Notes under the pieces: generated by a model
What the model was told of the DNA's origin: nothing
Database searches by the model: none
Seen by the model: the letters and a program-made list of their open reading frames with translations, nothing else
Assembly (NCBI RefSeq): GCF_003363755.1
Contig: NZ_CP031396.1
Coordinates: 3,070,501-3,134,500 of the forward strand
DNA from: Pseudomonas protegens
GTDB lineage: Bacteria; Pseudomonadota; Gammaproteobacteria; Pseudomonadales; Pseudomonadaceae
Direction of reading: 5' to 3'
Length of the DNA stretch: 64,000 bases
Shown: positions 28,838 through 38,569 of the stretch, piece after piece
Layout: every line of letters begins with the position of its first letter
Numbering within the stretch: position 1 is the first letter of the stretch
Position numbers and translations under genes: made by a program

Positions 28838-29692
28838 TCAATCGCCGGTGGCGACAGGCCGCTGGGCATCGGTGATCCATTCGCTCCACGAACCGGCATA
28901 CAGGCGCCCCAGCGGGTAGCCGGCCAGGCACAAGGCGAACAGGTTGTGGCAAGCGGTGACGCCAGAGCCGCAGTAAGCCACCAACTGCTCCGGGGAGCGT
29001 CCGGCGAGCTTTTGCGCGAATCGCTGCTTGAGTCGGTCGGCCGCAAGGAAGCGCCCGTCCTCGCCCAGGTTGTCGGTGAATGCCGCGCATTGGGCACCGG
29101 GAATATGCCCGGCCACCGGATCGATGGGCTCCACCTCACCACGAAAACGCGGCAGGCCACGGGCATCCAGCAGGGTCAGGTCCGCCTGGCCCAGGCGCTG
29201 GCGCAAGTGCTCGGCATCCAGTAGCAGACTGTGGTCGGGCTGGCCGGCGAACCGGCCCGGCACGGTTTGCGGTGCATCCAGGCTCAGGGGCAGGCCCGCG
29301 GCGTGCCAGGCTTTGAGGCCGCCATCGAGAATGAACACGCCATCACGCTTGCCCAACCAGGCCAGCAACCACCAGGCGCGGGCAGCGTAGGCACCGGGGC
29401 CGTCGTCATAGAGCACGATCTCGCTGTCGTTATCGATGCCCCAGGCCTGCAGGCGGGCCACCAGTTGCGCCGGTTCCGGCAACGGATGCCGGCCGGTCAC
29501 GCCCTTGATCACCGGCGCGCTCAGATCCCGGTTCAGATCGGCGAAATGGGCCCCGGCGATATGCCCGTCGGCGTAACTGCGCTGGCCGTAATCCGGGTCT
29601 TCCAGAGCAAAGCGACAATCCAGAATCACCAGGCCGGGCTGTTGTTTTTTCTGGTCCAGGGCAAGCGGGCTGATCAACTGCGCGAGGGGCAT
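28838..29692 (-). CDS. sseA: 3-mercaptopyruvate-type sulfurtransferase (tandem rhodanese)
   Basis: 284 residues in two rhodanese domains. The N-terminal domain is inactive-type, with ILDCRFALEDPDYGQRSYADGHI-like residues. The C-terminal domain carries the active-site loop CGSGVTA with Cys241, the mercaptopyruvate-type loop (thiosulfate sulfurtransferases usually have CRKGVTA). It moves sulfur from 3-mercaptopyruvate to thiol acceptors in the cytosol. It is 33 bases downstream of the TetR gene stop on the same strand. Confidence 0.9.
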   Translation of the reverse strand: MPLAQLISPLALDQKKQQPGLVILDCRFALEDPDYGQRSYADGHIAGAHFADLNRDLSAPVIKGVTGRHPLPEPAQLVARLQAWGIDNDSEIVLYDDGPGAYAARAWWLLAWLGKRDGVFILDGGLKAWHAAGLPLSLDAPQTVPGRFAGQPDHSLLLDAEHLRQRLGQADLTLLDARGLPRFRGEVEPIDPVAGHIPGAQCAAFTDNLGEDGRFLAADRLKQRFAQKLAGRSPEQLVAYCGSGVTACHNLFALCLAGYPLGRLYAGSWSEWITDAQRPVATGD

Positions 29693-29725
29693 AGCGGGCT
29701 CCTGTGAGTAAGTCGGAGATTGATC

Positions 29726-30397
29726 CTACTGCACTTCTTCCAGGGCTTGGGCCAGCGGCACGTAAAACTCTTCGAACAGGCCGTTGACCGCTTCCCGGGC
29801 CTGCTCGGTGACAAAACCGGCTTCCAGCACCAGCACCTGATAGACGCCGCGCTTGATGGCTTCCTCGCTCAGGTGGGTGGAGTTCTCCCGGGTGGTGCAC
29901 AGAAAACGCACCCAGGAAGTAAGGATGATCCAGGCATTGAGGGTCAGGGATTCGATCTGCACCTTGTCCATGGCGACGATCCCGGCCTCGACGAAACGTC
30001 CGTAGATGGCCATGCCCTGGATCAGGCAGCGCTGGGAGAAGCGCCGGTAGCGAGCCGCCAGTTCGGCGTCGCTGTCCAGCAGGTGCTCCAGGTCGCGGTG
30101 CAGGAAGCGATAGCGCCACATGGCCGCCAGCAGCGCCTGCAGGTAATAGCGCTTGTCTTCGACGGTAACCGCACGCCCGGGGGGCGGGCGCAGGAAGCTG
30201 TCCACCAGACTCTCGTACTCGGCGAACAACACGGCGATGATCGCCTGCTTGTTGGGGAAGTGGTAGTACAGGTTGCCCGGAGAAATCTCCATGTGCGCAG
30301 CAATATGGTTGGTACTGACGTTGCGCTCGCCCTGTTGGTTAAACAGCTCAAGACTGAACTGAACGATGCGCTCGCGGGTTTTTATACGTGGGGCCAT
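29726..30397 (-). CDS. TetR-family regulator, divergent to the aldehyde dehydrogenase operon
   Basis: 223 residues. The N-terminal helix-turn-helix contains VSTNHIAAHMEISPGNLYYHF, followed by a ligand domain of the kind found in pseudomonad TetR proteins next to coniferyl-type aldehyde dehydrogenases. The divergent gene at 30543 and the perfect palindrome at 30489-30508 suggest it represses that operon. The ligand, presumably an aldehyde or alcohol, is inferred. Confidence 0.88.
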   Translation of the reverse strand: MAPRIKTRERIVQFSLELFNQQGERNVSTNHIAAHMEISPGNLYYHFPNKQAIIAVLFAEYESLVDSFLRPPPGRAVTVEDKRYYLQALLAAMWRYRFLHRDLEHLLDSDAELAARYRRFSQRCLIQGMAIYGRFVEAGIVAMDKVQIESLTLNAWIILTSWVRFLCTTRENSTHLSEEAIKRGVYQVLVLEAGFVTEQAREAVNGLFEEFYVPLAQALEEVQ

Positions 30398-30481
30398 GGG
30401 CGTGGGCTTTAATCAGAAGGCTGGGGTGCATCTTACGTTCTATCCCCCTGTGGATAAATCGCGACCGGCACCGGATGGTAT

Positions 30482-30510
30482 TTGACAATTTAGAGCATAA
30501 GCTCTAAAAA
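30482..30510 (+). promoter_or_regulatory. Promoter with embedded palindromic operator
   Basis: TTGACA (30482-30487) and TAAAAA (30505-30510) are 17 bases apart. The spacer is almost filled by a perfect palindrome with 8-bp arms, TTTAGAGC (30489-30496) and GCTCTAAA (30501-30508). A repressor bound there would block RNA polymerase. The adjacent TetR protein is the obvious candidate. Confidence 0.7.
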
Positions 30511-30542
30511 ACTAGCCACCCTATAAAAACCGGAGCCCGTCC

Positions 30543-31973
30543 ATGTCTGCCGAAATCGCTTACCTGCAGGATTCCCTTCAGCAACAGGACGAGCTGCATG
30601 CGCTGTTCGAAGCCCAGCGCCGGGCCTTCGCCGCCAATCCCATGCCACCGGCCGCACAACGCCAACAATGGCTCAAATCACTGCAGAACCTGCTCGACAC
30701 CGAACGCCAGGCGCTGATCGATGCCATCAGCCAGGACTTCAGCAACCGCAGCGCCGATGAAACCCTGCTGGCCGAGCTGATGCCCAGCCTGCATGGCATT
30801 CACTACGCCAGCAAGCACCTGAAAAAATGGATGAAGCCGTCTCGTCGCGCCGTCGGCCTGGCCTTCCAGCCAGCCTCGGCCAAGGTGGTTTATCAGCCGC
30901 TGGGGGTGGTGGGCGTCATCGTGCCGTGGAACTACCCGCTGTACCTGTGCATGGGCCCGTTGGTGGGGGCCCTGGCCGCCGGCAACCGAGTGATGCTCAA
31001 GCTCAGTGAATCCACCCCGGCCACCGGCCAGTTGCTCAAACAGTTGCTGGCCCGGGTGTTCCCCGAGGATCTGGTGTGCGTGGTGCTGGGCGAAGCCGAA
31101 GTGGGCATGGCGTTCTCCAAGCTGCGTTTCGATCATCTGCTGTTCACCGGCGCCACCAGCATCGGCAAGCATGTGATGCGCGCCGCCGCGGAAAACCTGA
31201 CCCCGGTGACCCTGGAGCTGGGCGGCAAGTCCCCGGCCATCGTGTCCCACACCGTGCCCCTCAAGGACGCCGCCGAACGTATCGCCTTCGGCAAGACCCT
31301 GAACGCCGGGCAGACCTGCGTCGCCCCGGACTACGTGCTGGTGCCGGAAGAACGCATCGGTGCCTTTGTCGAAGCCTATCGCCAGGTGGTGCGTGGTTTC
31401 TTCCCGACCCTGGCGGACAACCCCGACTACACCGCGATCATCAACCAGCGCCAGTTGACCCGGCTCAACGGCTACCTGAGCGACGCCACCAGCAAGGGCG
31501 CGCTGTTGGTGCCGCTGTTCGAACAGAGCCAGGAGCGGCGCCTGGGCCATAGCCTGCTCTTGAATGTCACCGACGACATGACCGTGATGCAGGACGAGAT
31601 CTTCGGTCCGATCCTGCCCATCGTGCCCTACAAGACCCTGGACCAGGCCCTCGCCTATATCACCCAGCGTCCGCGCCCCCTGGCCCTGTACTACTTCGGC
31701 TACGACAAGTCCGAACAGCAGCGGGTGCTCAACGAAACCCACTCCGGCGGCGTGTGCCTCAACGACACCCTGCTGCATGTGGCCCAGGATGACCTGCCGT
31801 TTGGTGGTGTCGGCCCTTCCGGCATGGGCCACTACCACGGGCATGAAGGCTTCCTGACCTTCAGCAAGGCCAAGGGAGTGTTCATCAAGCAGCGCTTCAA
31901 CGCGGCGCGCCTGATCTACCCACCTTATGGAAAATCGATCCAGAAACTCATCCAGAAGCTGTTCATTCGTTAA
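30543..31973 (+). CDS. Coniferyl-aldehyde-dehydrogenase-type aldehyde dehydrogenase
   Basis: 476 residues, NAD(P)-dependent ALDH superfamily. Catalytic Glu225 is in LELGGKSP and nucleophile Cys259 in AGQTCVAPDY. GVVGVIVPWNYPLYL and FTGATSIGKHV form the cofactor site. The short form and hydrophobic basic C-terminus match the coniferyl/fatty aldehyde dehydrogenase subgroup. Together with the downstream GMC dehydrogenase it could oxidise an alcohol to an acid. The actual substrate is not shown. Confidence 0.9.
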   Translation: MSAEIAYLQDSLQQQDELHALFEAQRRAFAANPMPPAAQRQQWLKSLQNLLDTERQALIDAISQDFSNRSADETLLAELMPSLHGIHYASKHLKKWMKPSRRAVGLAFQPASAKVVYQPLGVVGVIVPWNYPLYLCMGPLVGALAAGNRVMLKLSESTPATGQLLKQLLARVFPEDLVCVVLGEAEVGMAFSKLRFDHLLFTGATSIGKHVMRAAAENLTPVTLELGGKSPAIVSHTVPLKDAAERIAFGKTLNAGQTCVAPDYVLVPEERIGAFVEAYRQVVRGFFPTLADNPDYTAIINQRQLTRLNGYLSDATSKGALLVPLFEQSQERRLGHSLLLNVTDDMTVMQDEIFGPILPIVPYKTLDQALAYITQRPRPLALYYFGYDKSEQQRVLNETHSGGVCLNDTLLHVAQDDLPFGGVGPSGMGHYHGHEGFLTFSKAKGVFIKQRFNAARLIYPPYGKSIQKLIQKLFIR

Positions 31974-32000
31974 CCAGTACATCGCCGGGTAATAACAACA

Positions 32001-32546
32001 ATGACCCCTAGCCTGTCTGAAACACCCGCGCTGTCACGGCGCGGATTGCTGAAAATCAGCCTTTGCGCCAGCGCCTTCCTGGCCACCGCGGGACTGGGCG
32101 CAAGCCTCAGCGGTTGCTCTGCCAGCACGCCCGCCAGCGGCTTCGCCATGCTGCGCAGCAATGACCTGCCGTTTTTGCGGGCGCTGATCCCGGTGATGCT
32201 TGAAGGCGCCGTGGCGGCGGACAAGATGCCCGCCGCCATCGACGGCACCCTGGCCAACCTGGACAACGCCCTCAATCACCTATCGCCGGAAATGTTCAAG
32301 CTCACCCAGCAGTTGTTCGATGTGCTGGGCATGGCGGTCACCCGCGGCCCGCTGACGGGGATCTGGGGCAGCTGGGAAAACGCCAGCGCCGAGGCCATCC
32401 GCAACTTCCTCAGCCGCTGGGAAAACAGCTTCCTGGCCCTGCTGCGCATGGGCCATGCCTCGTTGCTGCAACTGGTGATGATGGCCTGGTACACCCGCCC
32501 TGAGTCCTGGGCCCATTGCGGTTATCCCGGGCCACCGAAGGTCTGA
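32001..32546 (+). CDS. Tat-exported lipoprotein, likely small subunit of the GMC dehydrogenase
   Basis: 181 residues. The twin-arginine motif SRRGLLK has Arg13-Arg14. It is followed by a hydrophobic stretch and lipobox LSGC with Cys39. The mature part is mainly helical and has no cofactor motif. In gluconate- and sorbitol-type dehydrogenases a small Tat subunit precedes a GMC flavoprotein and carries it across the membrane. The same role is inferred here because the GMC protein at 32722 has no signal of its own. Confidence 0.72.
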   Translation: MTPSLSETPALSRRGLLKISLCASAFLATAGLGASLSGCSASTPASGFAMLRSNDLPFLRALIPVMLEGAVAADKMPAAIDGTLANLDNALNHLSPEMFKLTQQLFDVLGMAVTRGPLTGIWGSWENASAEAIRNFLSRWENSFLALLRMGHASLLQLVMMAWYTRPESWAHCGYPGPPKV

Positions 32547-32555
32547 CCGGCCTTT

Positions 32556-32682
32556 GTAGTCGCTGCCACAGGCTGCGCACGAGCGCTTAGGTTCGTGGGG
32601 CGATGGGGCAGCGGCTGGGGATCGTCAAGCAAGGCCCTGCGGGCCTTTTCGCAGCTTCGCAGGCTCAGCAGCGGCTACAGTG
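32556..32682. repeat. Intergenic repeat block (GTAGTCGCTGCCACAGGCTGCG family)
   Basis: It starts with GTAGTCGCTGCCACAGGCTGC and ends with the reversed GCAGCGGCTACA, matching the family at 5276 and 51778. Inside is a terminator-like hairpin, AAGGCCC-TGC-GGGCCTT then TTC (32631-32649). It interrupts the aldehyde dehydrogenase / Tat protein / GMC gene set. Confidence 0.6.
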
Positions 32683-32721
32683 GATCCGCGCCGAGCCTTC
32701 AATAATAAGAGAGCGTCCGAT

Positions 32722-34317
32722 ATGCCTGTACCTGATCTGTTCCGCGAAGGCCTGAACCGTGGCTGGAAAACCTACAACGGCTCGCAGCTGGAGCAGGACC
32801 TGACCCTGGAAGCCGATGTCGCCATCATCGGCAGCGGCGCCGGTGGCGGCACCACCGCCGAAATCCTCAGCGCCGCCGGCTACAAGGTGCTGCTGATCGA
32901 GGAAGGCCCGCTCAAAACCAGCGACGACTTCAAGATGCTGGAGGACCAGGCCTACACCAGCCTCTATCAGGAAGGCATCGGGCGCATGAGCAAGGACGGC
33001 GCCATCACCATCCTCCAGGGCCGCGCCGTGGGCGGCACCACCCTGATCAACTGGACATCGAGCTTCCGCACTCCCGACCCGACCCTGGAACACTGGGCCA
33101 GGGAACACGGGGTGGTGGGCCACAGCTCGGCGGAGATGGCGCCCTGGTTCGAGAAAATGGAGCAGCGCCTGGGGGTGGCGCCCTGGGTCATGCCGCCCAA
33201 CGCCAACAACGACGTGATCCGCAAGGGCTGCGAAGCCCTGGGCTACAGCTGGCACGTGATTCCGCGCAACGTCCGTGGCTGCTGGAACCTGGGCTATTGC
33301 GGCCTGGGCTGCCCCACCAATGCCAAGCAATCGATGCTGGTGACCACCATTCCGGCAACCCTGGAGAAAGGCGGTGAGCTGCTGTACCTGGCCCGGGCCG
33401 AACGCCTGTTGATCAAGGATGACAAGGTCAGCGGCCTGCAATGCCAGGCCATGGACGCCCGCTGCGTCGCCCCCACCGGGCGCACCATCACGGTCAAGGC
33501 CAGGCACTACGTGCTGGCTGGTGGCGGCATCAACAGCCCCGCCCTGCTGCTGCGCTCCGATGCCCCGGACCCGCATTCGCGCCTGGGCAAACGCACCTTC
33601 CTGCACCTGGTGAACTTCTCCGCCGGCCAGTTCGACGAGGTGATCAACCCGTTCTACGGCGCGCCGCAATCGATCTACTCCGACCATTTCCAGTGGCAGG
33701 ACGGCACCACCGGCAAGATGTCCTACAAACTTGAAGTGCCACCCCTGCAACCGGCCCTGGCCAGCACCCTGCTAGGTGGTTTCGGGCCGCAGAGCGGGTT
33801 GTCCATGGAGCAACTGCCCCACACCCACGCCATGCTGGCCCTGCTGCGGGACGGCTTCCACCCCGACAGCACCGGCGGCAACGTCGAGCTGCGCGGTGAC
33901 GGCACCCCGGTGCTCGACTATCAGGTCTCGCCCTACGCCTGGGACGGCCTGCGCCGGGCCTTCCACAGCATGGCGGAGATCCAGTTCGCCGGCGGCGCCA
34001 AGGCGGTCAAGCCGCTGCACAGCGACGCCCGCTTCGCCAAGACCCTGAATGAAGTCCGCACCCAGATCGACGGCCTGGACCTGGCGCTGTACCGCACCCG
34101 CCTGGGCAGCGCCCACGTGATGGGTGGCTGCGCCATGGGCGAAGACCCGAAAAACGCCGTGGCCGACAGCCTCGGGCGCCACCATCAACTGCGCAATCTG
34201 TCGATCCACGACGGCTCGCTGTTTCCCACCAGCATCGGTGCCAACCCGCAGCTGTCGGTCTACGGCCTGACCGCGCAATTGGCCACAGCCCTGGCGGAGC
34301 GCTTGAAAACGGCGTGA
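32722..34317 (+). CDS. GMC-family FAD-dependent alcohol dehydrogenase
   Basis: 531 residues. The FAD-binding motif is VAIIGSGAGGGTTAEIL (about 33-49). GRAVGGTTLINW is the GMC signature. The catalytic pair is His465 in SAHVMGGCAMG and Asn508 in GANPQLSVYG. A cysteine cluster (CWNLGYCGLGC, about 192-202) is conserved in bacterial short GMC dehydrogenases. No signal peptide is present. ATG 32722 follows AAGAGAGCG. It probably passes electrons to a respiratory acceptor; no cytochrome gene is adjacent. Confidence 0.88.
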   Translation: MPVPDLFREGLNRGWKTYNGSQLEQDLTLEADVAIIGSGAGGGTTAEILSAAGYKVLLIEEGPLKTSDDFKMLEDQAYTSLYQEGIGRMSKDGAITILQGRAVGGTTLINWTSSFRTPDPTLEHWAREHGVVGHSSAEMAPWFEKMEQRLGVAPWVMPPNANNDVIRKGCEALGYSWHVIPRNVRGCWNLGYCGLGCPTNAKQSMLVTTIPATLEKGGELLYLARAERLLIKDDKVSGLQCQAMDARCVAPTGRTITVKARHYVLAGGGINSPALLLRSDAPDPHSRLGKRTFLHLVNFSAGQFDEVINPFYGAPQSIYSDHFQWQDGTTGKMSYKLEVPPLQPALASTLLGGFGPQSGLSMEQLPHTHAMLALLRDGFHPDSTGGNVELRGDGTPVLDYQVSPYAWDGLRRAFHSMAEIQFAGGAKAVKPLHSDARFAKTLNEVRTQIDGLDLALYRTRLGSAHVMGGCAMGEDPKNAVADSLGRHHQLRNLSIHDGSLFPTSIGANPQLSVYGLTAQLATALAERLKTA

Positions 34318-34360
34318 AAAAGCGGGGTATTTTCGTCGTCTATAGTGCTTTCTTCCCTAA

Positions 34361-35297
<937 letters not shown>

Positions 35298-35324
35298 GGA
35301 ATTCAGCGGCCCTTCAGGGCATTT

Positions 35325-35376
35325 TCGCCGGCAATCCTGCTCCTACGGCGTTCGTAGGAGCCGGCTTGCCGGCGCA
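35325..35376. repeat. REP pair (hairpin)
   Basis: TCGCCGGCAATCCTGCTCCTACG and CGTAGGAGCCGGCTTGCCGG are inverted REP units around a short loop, between the convergent fdx and mutM genes. Confidence 0.7.
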
Positions 35377-35381
35377 GCTTC

Positions 35382-36194
35382 TCAGCGCTGGCAACGTGGG
35401 CAATAGACGCTGGCCCGCTGGCCCAGCTTGATCTCCCGCAGCCCCGTGCCGCAGACCTTGCAGTGCTCCCCGCCACGTCCGTAGACGAACAGCTCCTGCT
35501 GGAAGTACCCAGGCTGGCCGTCGCCGCCGATAAAGTCGCGCAAGGTGGTGCCGCCCCGCTCGATGGCCGCCGCCAGGATGCGCTTGATCTCGATCGCCAG
35601 TTGCAGATAGCGGGCCCGGGAAATGCCCTTGGCTTCACGACGTGGATCGATGCCTGCGGCGAACAGTGCCTCGGTCGCATAGATATTGCCCACCCCCACT
35701 ACCACCGCGTTGTCCATGATGAACGGTTTGACCGCCATGGAGCGTCCCCGGGATAACTGGAACAGGCGCTCACCATCGAACAGGTCGGTCAGCGGCTCCG
35801 GCCCCAGGCGCGCCAGCAGCTCGTGGTTCAGCGGGTCCAGGCTCCAGAGCATGGCGCCAAACCGGCGCGGGTCGGTGTAGCGCAGGGCCAGGCCCGACTC
35901 CAGTTCGATATCCACATGTTCGTGCTTGGCCGCCGGCAGGCCGATTTCCACCAGGCGCAGATTGCCCGACATGCCCAGATGACTGATGAGGGTGCCGACC
36001 TCGGCATTGATCAGCAGGTACTTGGCCCGACGATCCACCTGGACGATGCGCTGCCCGGACAGGCGCACATCCAGATCCTCGGGGATCGGCCAGCGCAAAC
36101 GCCGGTCACGGACGATGACCCGACTGACCTTCTGGCCTTCCAGGTGCGGTGCGATCCCGCGCCGGGTGGTTTCGACTTCAGGTAATTCAGGCAT
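35382..36194 (-). CDS. mutM: Formamidopyrimidine-DNA glycosylase
   Basis: 270 residues. It begins [14 protein letters not shown], where Pro2 is the catalytic amine and Glu3 the acid. The helix-two-turn-helix region has [17 protein letters not shown], and a C-terminal zinc finger (CKVCGTG ... CPRC) reads the DNA. It removes 8-oxoguanine and FaPy lesions. ATG 36194 is chosen because Pro must be residue 2; an upstream in-frame ATG at 36209 would mask it. Confidence 0.97.
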   Translation of the reverse strand: MPELPEVETTRRGIAPHLEGQKVSRVIVRDRRLRWPIPEDLDVRLSGQRIVQVDRRAKYLLINAEVGTLISHLGMSGNLRLVEIGLPAAKHEHVDIELESGLALRYTDPRRFGAMLWSLDPLNHELLARLGPEPLTDLFDGERLFQLSRGRSMAVKPFIMDNAVVVGVGNIYATEALFAAGIDPRREAKGISRARYLQLAIEIKRILAAAIERGGTTLRDFIGGDGQPGYFQQELFVYGRGGEHCKVCGTGLREIKLGQRASVYCPRCQR

Positions 36195-36227
36195 GTCCGC
36201 CCCTGGCACTCATTGCGAAATGAACGA

Positions 36228-37094
36228 TCAGTGTGCGCCCAGCTCGCGCACGGTTTCCTTGAGGTTCTCGAAGTCGTAATCCGACAGACCGACGTAGTCG
36301 AGAATCAGATGGCCAATGCTGTTCCACTCGTGATCTTCCACCTGGTTGCCCAGCACCCGGTAGGACGCGCAGATGTGCTCGGCCATTTTCAGGATCGCCA
36401 GCAGGTTCTTCAGCTGGCTGTTGCGCGAGGACTCGTCGCTGAAGATCGCCAGGGCGTTGTGGTGATTGGCGATGGCATTGGTCACATGCTCCGGCAAGCG
36501 CCAGGACTTGGCGGTGTAGTACCCCACCACCGCGTGGTTGGTGTTGAAGGCACGGTTTTCCGTGTCCACCACCCGCTGCTCCGGCCCGGCACTGCCATAG
36601 GCTTCTTCCAGCACGCTCATGTAGTCGGGGAAACGCTTGAGCATCAGCGGCACGCCGCAGTCGTGGAACAGCCCCAGGGCATAGGCTTCATCCACCGCCT
36701 GGGAGCCGGTGCGCTTGGCCAGGGTCAGGCAGGTCATGGCCACATCCTGGGCGGTGTCCCAGAAGCGGTTGAGGGTGACGATGGTTTCATCGCTCATCTC
36801 GCCCTTGATCGACTGCGCGTTGATCAGGTTGATGATCGAGCGGCTGCCCAAGAGATTCACCGCACGCTGGATCGAGGCGATCTTGTTGCTCAAGCCGTAA
36901 TACGGCGAATTGACGATCTTCAGCAGCGCGCCGGACAGGCCCGGGTCCTGGGATATCAGCTTGGCAATCACTTCCAGGTCGGGGTCGGGCATGTACTGCT
37001 CCATCTGCAAATCCACCATGATTTGCGGTTGAGGCGGCACGCTGATGCCTTGCAGGGCCTGCTGAATCTGTTCGGCTGATAGCTCTTGGGACAT
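36228..37094 (-). CDS. HDOD domain signalling protein
   Basis: 288 residues. The HDOD domain covers about residues 25-215, with LISQDPGLSGALLKIVNSPYYG and IQRAVNLLGSRSIINLI. A degenerate HD-type pair is visible (FHDCG) and HNALAIF lies further down. HDOD proteins lack proven hydrolase activity and often work as output or scaffold modules in motility, stress or second-messenger control. No partner domain is fused, and the role here is unknown. Confidence 0.85.
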   Translation of the reverse strand: MSQELSAEQIQQALQGISVPPQPQIMVDLQMEQYMPDPDLEVIAKLISQDPGLSGALLKIVNSPYYGLSNKIASIQRAVNLLGSRSIINLINAQSIKGEMSDETIVTLNRFWDTAQDVAMTCLTLAKRTGSQAVDEAYALGLFHDCGVPLMLKRFPDYMSVLEEAYGSAGPEQRVVDTENRAFNTNHAVVGYYTAKSWRLPEHVTNAIANHHNALAIFSDESSRNSQLKNLLAILKMAEHICASYRVLGNQVEDHEWNSIGHLILDYVGLSDYDFENLKETVRELGAH

Positions 37095-37222
37095 AAGTAC
37101 ACACTCTGGCTGAGGCGGCGATTCTAACCTCTAACGAGCCAATGTTGGGCGAACGGACAGGAACTTTACCCTGCGCCTTTAGCCGCAGGTCCATTGGCCG
37201 TCGCTGAAGTTGCGCAGCAAGG

Positions 37223-37228
37223 TATAAT
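37223..37228 (+). promoter_or_regulatory. Candidate -10 element for rlmI
   Basis: A perfect TATAAT lies 26 bases before the rlmI ATG. No good -35 lies 17 bases upstream (a TTGGCC is 23 bases away). It is a plausible promoter of moderate strength. Confidence 0.4.
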
Positions 37229-37254
37229 CGCGCCCTTTTTTCCGGAGCGACGTC

Positions 37255-38451
37255 ATGTCCCTGCCAAGCCTGCGCCTCAAAGCCAACGCCGATCGCCGCC
37301 TGCGCGCCGGCCACCTGTGGGTCTACAGCAACGAAATCGATGTAGCCGCCACCCCTCTGCACGGCTTCAAGGCAGGCGACCAGGCGGTACTGGAAGCCGC
37401 CGGCGGCAAGCCCCTGGGCGTCGTCGCCATGAGCCCGAACAACCTGATCTGCGCCCGCCTGCTGTCCCGGGACGCCAAGCTGGCCCTGGACAAGTCGCTG
37501 CTGGTGCACCGCCTGAACGTGGCCCTGTCCCTGCGCGAGCGCCTGTTCGACAAGCCGTTCTACCGCCTGGTCTACGGCGACTCCGACCTGCTGCCGGGCC
37601 TGGTGGTCGACCGTTTTGGCGACATCCTGGTGGTACAGATCGCCTCGGCGACCATGGAAACCCACAAGGACGACGTGATTGCCGCCCTGACCCAGGTGCT
37701 CAAGCCCAGCGGCATCCTGTTCAAGAACGATTCCGCCGCCCGTGACGCCGAAGGCCTGAACCGCTACGTCGAAACCGTGTTCGGCCTGGTGCCGGAGTGG
37801 GTTGCCCTGGAAGAGAACGGCGTCAAGTTCGAAGCCCCGGTGATCCAGGGCCAGAAAACCGGCTGGTTCTACGACCACCGCATGAACCGCGCCCGCCTGG
37901 CGCCGTACGCCAAGGGCAAGCGCGTGCTGGACCTGTACAGCTACATCGGCGGCTGGGGTGTGCAAGCCGCGGCGTTCGGCGCCAGTGAAGTGTTCTGCGT
38001 CGATGCCTCAGCCTTCGCCCTCGATGGCGTGGAGCGCAACGCCGCGCTGAACGGTTTCGCCGAAAAAATGACCTGCATCGAAGGCGACGTCTTCGAAGCC
38101 CTGAAAGAACTGAAAGCCAGTGAAGAGCGCTTCGACGTGATCGTTGCCGACCCACCCGCCTTCATCAAGCGCAAGAAAGACCTGAAGAATGGCGAAGGCG
38201 CCTACCGCCGCCTGAACGAGCAAGCCATGCGCCTGCTCAACAAGGACGGCATCCTGGTCAGCGCCTCGTGCTCGATGCACCTGCCCGAGGACGACCTGCA
38301 GAACATTCTGCTGACCAGTGCCCGTCACTTGGACCGCAATATCCAACTGCTGGAACGCGGCGGCCAGGGCCCGGATCATCCGGTGCACCCAGCCATCCCG
38401 GAAACCCGCTACATCAAGAGCATCACCTGCCGCCTGCTGCCTAACAGCTGA
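37255..38451 (+). CDS. rlmI: 23S rRNA (cytosine1962-C5)-methyltransferase
   Basis: 398 residues. An N-terminal PUA domain (RLRAGHLWVYSNEID ... GKPLGVVAMSP) is followed by an EEHEA-like middle and a Rossmann methyltransferase with VLDLYSYIGGWGVQAA, VIVADPPAFIKRKKD and the catalytic-cysteine block LVSASCSMHL. It methylates C1962 of 23S rRNA. CGGAGCGAC precedes the ATG. Confidence 0.94.
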   Translation: MSLPSLRLKANADRRLRAGHLWVYSNEIDVAATPLHGFKAGDQAVLEAAGGKPLGVVAMSPNNLICARLLSRDAKLALDKSLLVHRLNVALSLRERLFDKPFYRLVYGDSDLLPGLVVDRFGDILVVQIASATMETHKDDVIAALTQVLKPSGILFKNDSAARDAEGLNRYVETVFGLVPEWVALEENGVKFEAPVIQGQKTGWFYDHRMNRARLAPYAKGKRVLDLYSYIGGWGVQAAAFGASEVFCVDASAFALDGVERNAALNGFAEKMTCIEGDVFEALKELKASEERFDVIVADPPAFIKRKKDLKNGEGAYRRLNEQAMRLLNKDGILVSASCSMHLPEDDLQNILLTSARHLDRNIQLLERGGQGPDHPVHPAIPETRYIKSITCRLLPNS

Positions 38452-38463
38452 GCCCGGGCCGAC

Positions 38464-38492
38464 GGCCATTCCTGCCCAGCGCGGGAATGGCC
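38464..38492 (+). terminator. Hairpin after rlmI
   Basis: GGCCATTCC (38464-38472) and GGAATGGCC (38484-38492) form a perfect 9-bp stem 12 bases past the rlmI stop. No T-run follows, so it is a candidate 3'-end structure rather than a proven terminator. Confidence 0.5.
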
Positions 38493-38517
38493 ACCGCCCT
38501 CGATTGACTTTGCACGA

Positions 38518-38569
38518 CCATGGTTCGACTCTCGGCACCGTCTCAAGGACCGAGAGCGCCACACCATGG
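38518..38569. repeat. Bipartite inverted repeat between rlmI and the membrane protein gene
   Basis: Two nested arm pairs are seen: CCATGG (38518-38523) with CCATGG (38564-38569), and CTCTCGG (38529-38535) with CCGAGAG (38550-38556). It does not match the REP families of this window. Confidence 0.5.

Noticed and set aside
38518..38545. GGTTCGACTCTC looks like a tRNA T-arm, raising the idea of a tRNA gene fragment or attachment site
   Set aside because: The flanking bases do not form a 5-bp T-stem, no acceptor stem or CCA end follows, and no integrase gene is nearby.
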